From contig NZ_CALEVF010000345.1 of assembly GCF_937920395.1 (NCBI RefSeq), positions 1-9,328 of the forward strand: 9,328 bases of DNA, in the 5' to 3' direction. Below are positions 6,179-9,328 of the stretch, in pieces; the stretch's first letter is position 1, and each line of letters opens with the position of its first letter. The notes beneath the pieces were generated by a model. The model was not told the DNA's origin and made no database searches. It saw only the letters and a program-made list of their open reading frames with translations. This DNA comes from an uncultured Clostridium sp. Its GTDB lineage: Bacteria > Bacillota > Clostridia > Clostridiales > Clostridiaceae. Both the position numbers and the translations under genes were made by a program.

Positions 6179-7297
6179 TTAAAATTCGTATGGTTCAACC
6201 TTTTTCTCTATAACTACAGGGAAATCATCTGAACCTTCAAGCACTGTATTCTCACGCATAATTATATTTCTATCAACAATTACATTAGTGAGCTTACATC
6301 CCTTTTTAATTTCACATTTTTCAAATATTATACAATTTTTAATTTCCACGTCCTCATGTATGGTCACTCTTCTTGCGATTATACTATTCTCTATTTTCCC
6401 CTTCAAAATACATCCATTTGAAACTAAAGCGTTATTAACTTTTGATCCATTAAAATATTTAGTAGGGGCCTCATTTTTACTTTTTGTATAAATTAACCCA
6501 TTACTAAAAAACAACTCTTTTGTTACCTTAGTTTTTAACATATCCATACTAGCAGAATAATAATTTCTCAAAGAATCTATACGCTTAACATATCCTTTAA
6601 ACTCAAATGCATTTATGTTCAACTTCAAAACATGTTCATATATAAATGATTTTATTGAATTATGATATCCTGTTTGCATACCATTTTTCACAATATCAAT
6701 AAGAGTGCTCTTTTTCATAATAAACATTTCCATTGATATATTTAGTTTATCTGATACACCTATATTTTTCCCAACGCTTAAAACTTTATTTTCTTCATTA
6801 ATATATAATGTACTGCAACTTAAATAATCAATTTTCCCACTATTCGTTTTTTTATATAATAATGTTATGTCACTACCCGATTCCTCATGATAAGTTGCCG
6901 CTTCATTGTAATCCAAATTGCATAACATGTATGAAGAAGATATTATTACGTAATCTTGTTTTGATTTATAAATATATTCCACATTGTCGTTTAATACATC
7001 TATATCCCTTAACTCTGATCTTTCTGATGTAAGATTAAATACAAATAGTCCATTTATTTTTCTATCTAAATCCCACGGTTTCCCTGAACCTAAATGACCA
7101 ACTAATGACCTAGATTTTGTGTTAGTGAAAATGCCTACATTATGAATACCTGAATTAACCATATTGGAGAGCACAAAATCAATAATCCTGTATCTCCCTC
7201 CTATAGGTATAGCAGCTATTGGTCTTGATTTTGTAAGGCTTTTAATATTATCTTCCCTCTCATTTAACATTAATATTCCCATATAATTTCCAAGCAT
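6179..7297 (-). CDS. glgD: GlgD, non-catalytic partner of ADP-glucose pyrophosphorylase
   Basis: This 372-residue protein is homologous to GlgC along its length, with an N-terminal nucleotidyltransferase fold and a C-terminal left-handed beta-helix. Both share GGRYRIIDF (33-41) and PWDLDR (74-79). The catalytic elements are lost. The N-terminal GGxGxRL loop is replaced by MLNEREDNI (10-18), the WYNGTADA segment is missing, and the SGDH motif with the catalytic Asp reads SSSY (120-123). This matches the GlgD family of Firmicutes, which is thought to form a hetero-oligomer with GlgC and alter its activity or regulation. It lies 19 nt after glgC in the same operon. I chose ATG 7295-7297, with AGAGGTGAT just upstream. 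An upstream GTG at 7306 is part of that Shine-Dalgarno. No terminator is visible between it and the riboswitch leader. Confidence 0.93.
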   Translation of the reverse strand: MLGNYMGILMLNEREDNIKSLTKSRPIAAIPIGGRYRIIDFVLSNMVNSGIHNVGIFTNTKSRSLVGHLGSGKPWDLDRKINGLFVFNLTSERSELRDIDVLNDNVEYIYKSKQDYVIISSSYMLCNLDYNEAATYHEESGSDITLLYKKTNSGKIDYLSCSTLYINEENKVLSVGKNIGVSDKLNISMEMFIMKKSTLIDIVKNGMQTGYHNSIKSFIYEHVLKLNINAFEFKGYVKRIDSLRNYYSASMDMLKTKVTKELFFSNGLIYTKSKNEAPTKYFNGSKVNNALVSNGCILKGKIENSIIARRVTIHEDVEIKNCIIFEKCEIKKGCKLTNVIVDRNIIMRENTVLEGSDDFPVVIEKKVEPYEF

Positions 7298-7316
7298 TTT
7301 TATCACCTCTTTTATT

Positions 7317-8468
7317 TTATACTTTAGTTAACATCTTTGAATTAGCTTTTATTTCGGCTCCTTCTTCTACAACAATAATATCTTTCCCATTTCCAATATA
7401 TGAATCACGTCTTATGGTAACATTACTCCCTACAATAGCTTTATCTATAACCACATTTTTTCCAATTTTAGTATTTGGTAAAATAACTGAATTAGTTATT
7501 TTAGTATTTTTACCTACATGTACTCCTTGAAAAAGCACACAATTATTTATTTCTCCGAATACTGTACAACCCTCATTGAGCAATGCATTATTAATTTTAG
7601 CTTCTGGCCCTATATATTGAGGTGGTAACATAGGATTTACAGTATATATTTTCCAATTATTATCATGTATATCAAGTTCATTCTTATCAGATATCAAATC
7701 CATATTAGCGGACCAAAAACTTTCAATAGTACCAACATCCCTCCAATATCCTTTAAATGGGAATGCATATAACTTCTGATTATCCTGAAGCATTTTTGGT
7801 ATTATGTTTTTTCCAAAATCATTACTTGATTCTTTATCGAGATTGTCCTCTTTTAAAAGTTTTTTAAGTACAGACCAGTTAAAAATATAAACTCCCATAG
7901 AAGCTAAATTATTTTTAGGCTCTTTAGGCTTTTCTTCAAATTCAAAGATACTATAATCTTCCTTTGTATTCATTATTCCAAACCTACTACACTCATCATC
8001 TGGCACCTCTATTACAGCAATAGTAACATCAGCGCCTTTTTCTTTGTGATAATCTAGCATTTTCGAATAATTCATTTTATAAATATGGTCTCCTGATAAA
8101 ATAAGAACATATTCCGGCTCAAAGTCATCAATATAATTTATATTTTGAAATATAGCATCTGCTGTGCCATTGTACCAATTGCCACCATTCTCACTCTGGT
8201 AAGGGGGCAGTAGACTTACACCACCGTTTCTCCTGTCTAAATCCCATGGAGCACCTATACCTATATGTGCATTTAACGCTAAAGGTTGGTATTGAGTAAG
8301 AACTCCTACTGTGTCTATATCAGAATTTGAACAATTACTTAATGAAAAATCTATAATTCTATACTTTCCTCCGAATGGAACTGCTGGCTTCGCTGTCATC
8401 TTAGTTAATTGTTTTAACCTTGATCCTTGACCACCTGCTAGTATCATTGCTATCATTTCTTTTTTCAT
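7317..8468 (-). CDS. glgC: Glucose-1-phosphate adenylyltransferase (ADP-glucose pyrophosphorylase)
   Basis: This 383-residue cytoplasmic enzyme makes ADP-glucose and pyrophosphate from glucose-1-phosphate and ATP, the committed step of bacterial glycogen synthesis. Motifs in order are AGGQGSRL (11-18), KPAVPFGG (27-34), RIIDFSLSN (37-45), PWDLDRR (74-80), WYNGTADAI (98-106) and LSGDHIYKM (124-132). Asp127 of the last corresponds to the catalytic Asp142 of Escherichia coli GlgC. FEEKP and GYWRDVGT follow. The C-terminus shows the hexapeptide periodicity of a left-handed beta-helix. Length agrees with Bacillus GlgC (about 380). I chose ATG 8466-8468 because AGGAGGGAG lies about 9 nt upstream. 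An in-frame ATG at 8519 would add 17 residues but has no ribosome site and includes this Shine-Dalgarno. It is the first gene of a glgCD unit with its own promoter. glgA is not in the window. Confidence 0.96.
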   Translation of the reverse strand: MKKEMIAMILAGGQGSRLKQLTKMTAKPAVPFGGKYRIIDFSLSNCSNSDIDTVGVLTQYQPLALNAHIGIGAPWDLDRRNGGVSLLPPYQSENGGNWYNGTADAIFQNINYIDDFEPEYVLILSGDHIYKMNYSKMLDYHKEKGADVTIAVIEVPDDECSRFGIMNTKEDYSIFEFEEKPKEPKNNLASMGVYIFNWSVLKKLLKEDNLDKESSNDFGKNIIPKMLQDNQKLYAFPFKGYWRDVGTIESFWSANMDLISDKNELDIHDNNWKIYTVNPMLPPQYIGPEAKINNALLNEGCTVFGEINNCVLFQGVHVGKNTKITNSVILPNTKIGKNVVIDKAIVGSNVTIRRDSYIGNGKDIIVVEEGAEIKANSKMLTKV

Positions 8469-8577
8469 AATAGTTTTCTCCCTCCTATATTTTTTTAAAT
8501 TGGGTATCATAAAAAACATATTAAATTAAAATAACTTTTTATAAAAGATTTGTCAGATTTTATTTCATTTTATCAAA

Positions 8578-8606
8578 ATCATAGATTAATAAATACAATT
8601 TGTCAA
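8578..8606 (-). promoter_or_regulatory. Sigma-A promoter of glgCD
   Basis: On the minus strand the perfect -35 TTGACA (8601-8606) is followed after 17 nt by TATGAT (8578-8583, 5/6). This is the best promoter in the window. Predicted start is near 8571, giving a leader of about 100 nt. GATTTT (8556-8561) and AAAATC (8575-8580) form an inverted repeat over the -10/start region that could be an operator. A weaker copy, CTGACA (8551-8556) with TATTTT 17 nt on (8528-8533), lies 50 bp downstream. Confidence 0.8.
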
Positions 8607-8621
8607 GAAGGATTATAAAAC

Positions 8622-8659
8622 AAAATGCTATACTAGATAATTGACTAGTATAGCATTTT
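8622..8659 (-). terminator. Intrinsic terminator after glgP
   Basis: AAAATGCTATACTAG (8622-8636) and CTAGTATAGCATTTT (8645-8659) form a perfect 15-bp stem with an 8-nt loop. On the minus strand the stem ends in ATTTT and continues GTTTTATAA, a good T tract. It stands 28 nt past the glgP stop and immediately before the glgCD promoter, so the two transcripts are separate. The stem is nearly symmetrical and also has T residues within its plus-strand 3' arm, but no plus-strand gene feeds it. Confidence 0.88.
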
Positions 8660-8687
8660 CATATAACTAAACCTTAATATTATTAAA

Positions 8688-9328
8688 TTACAACTTAATA
8701 TTAACAGGTGGTGTATCCCAAATTTCTTTTGCATATTTCTTTATCGTATTATCACTAGAGAATATACCAGATTTTGCGATATTTGTAATTGACATTTGTT
8801 GCCAAATAGATTTTTGCCTAAATAACCTATCAATCTCACTATGAGCATTAACATAAGCGTCAAAATCTTTTAACACAAAATACTCATCATTATTAGCAAG
8901 TAAGCTATCATATAAACCCATAAATTCTGTTTTAGGAGTTCCTAAAAATCCATTTATCAATTGATTTAATATGGTATTTATCCTTTGATCATTATTATAT
9001 ATATAATAAGAGTTATATGTTTTATTCTTATAATACTCTATTACCTCTTGAGCTGTAAGCCCAAACAATATAATATTTTCTTTACCAACCGCATCAAATA
9101 TCTCCACATTTGCACCGTCTAATGTAGCTATTGTTATAGCCCCATTCATCATAAATTTCATATTACCTGTTCCAGAGGCTTCCTTTGATGCAGTAGATAT
9201 CTGCTCACTTACATCTGCACAAGGAATAATTCTTTCAGCAAGGGACACCCCATAATTTTCAAGGAATAATATCTTTATTTTTCCGCGAACTATAGGATCA
9301 TTATTTATCTTACTTGCCAAAGTATTAA
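8688..9328 (-). CDS. glgP: Glycogen phosphorylase, C-terminal part (5' end outside window)
   Basis: The frame is open to the window edge and ends at TAA 8688-8690, so about the last 212 residues of a roughly 800-residue enzyme are visible. GlgP phosphorolyses alpha-1,4-glucan ends to glucose-1-phosphate using pyridoxal phosphate. LENYGVSLAERIIPCADVSE and EASGTGNMKFMMNGA are signature stretches. The Lys of GTGNMK (codon 9156-9158) corresponds to the PLP-binding Lys680 of rabbit muscle phosphorylase. IATLDGANVEI follows. Near the C-terminus, SGIFSSDNTIKKYAKEIW matches the usual family ending. An internal TTG at 9318-9320 is not a start: the upstream codons (Asn-Thr) remain in frame and the fold would lack its N-terminal domain. 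It precedes glgCD but is cut off from it by the terminator. Confidence 0.96.
   Translation of the reverse strand, partial: NTLASKINNDPIVRGKIKILFLENYGVSLAERIIPCADVSEQISTASKEASGTGNMKFMMNGAITIATLDGANVEIFDAVGKENIILFGLTAQEVIEYYKNKTYNSYYIYNNDQRINTILNQLINGFLGTPKTEFMGLYDSLLANNDEYFVLKDFDAYVNAHSEIDRLFRQKSIWQQMSITNIAKSGIFSSDNTIKKYAKEIWDTPPVNIKL

Noticed and set aside
6288..6491. Plus-strand open frame of 67 codons
   Set aside because: Antisense shadow of the glgD 3' part, with no Shine-Dalgarno or promoter.
6808..7032. Plus-strand open frame of 74 codons
   Set aside because: Antisense shadow of glgD, Cys/His/Tyr-rich by chance of reverse codons. No ribosome site.
8469..8519. 17-residue N-terminal extension of GlgC, or a leader peptide [11 protein letters not shown]
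   Set aside because: No ribosome site precedes the ATG at 8519, and the frame runs through the strong AGGAGGGAG of the real start. GlgC proteins normally begin directly before the MILAGG segment.

Overview
The window looks like a chromosomal segment of a low-GC Gram-positive anaerobe of the Clostridium type. The base composition is strongly AT-rich, Shine-Dalgarno sequences are strong (AGGAGG type), a glgC/glgD pair is present, and the purine control element is of the Firmicutes xpt type. The species cannot be named from the sequence alone. Every gene I accept lies on the minus strand, so the biological reading order runs from high to low coordinates. All plus-strand open frames are shadows of real genes.

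Layout in reading order. (1) 9328-8688: the C-terminal part of glycogen phosphorylase (glgP, cut by the window edge), closed by a strong intrinsic terminator at 8622-8659. (2) 8606-6179: a near-consensus sigma-A promoter, then glgC (ADP-glucose pyrophosphorylase) and glgD (its catalytically degenerate partner), 19 nt apart. (3) 6169-5911: a likely promoter directly after the glgD stop codon, a guanine-type purine riboswitch aptamer (6015-6083), an AT-only linker hairpin, and a terminator hairpin (5911-5951). (4) 5859-490: a five-gene purine salvage and uptake operon. It comprises xpt (xanthine phosphoribosyltransferase), a BMP-family lipoprotein, and an ABC ATPase and two permeases of the NupOPQ type. 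(5) 445-303: four copies of a 16-nt GGGACGGTTAACAACT repeat, three in one orientation and one inverted. These may also form the operon terminator. (6) 215-1: the start of cbiG (cobalamin biosynthesis), cut by the window edge.

How it works together. GlgC makes ADP-glucose for glycogen synthesis, GlgD probably modulates it, and GlgP degrades the polymer. In the second unit, a guanine-sensing leader probably terminates transcription when guanine or hypoxanthine is plentiful. When it is scarce, the leader permits synthesis of both the ABC importer and Xpt, which converts imported base to nucleotide. The importer occupies the place that the permease PbuX has in the classic xpt-pbuX operon. No mobile element gene, CRISPR array, rRNA or tRNA is visible, and I see no evidence for a wholly unknown system. 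The points most worth a second look are the riboswitch-controlled ABC importer, the repeat cluster, and the internal hairpin between the lipoprotein and ATPase genes.
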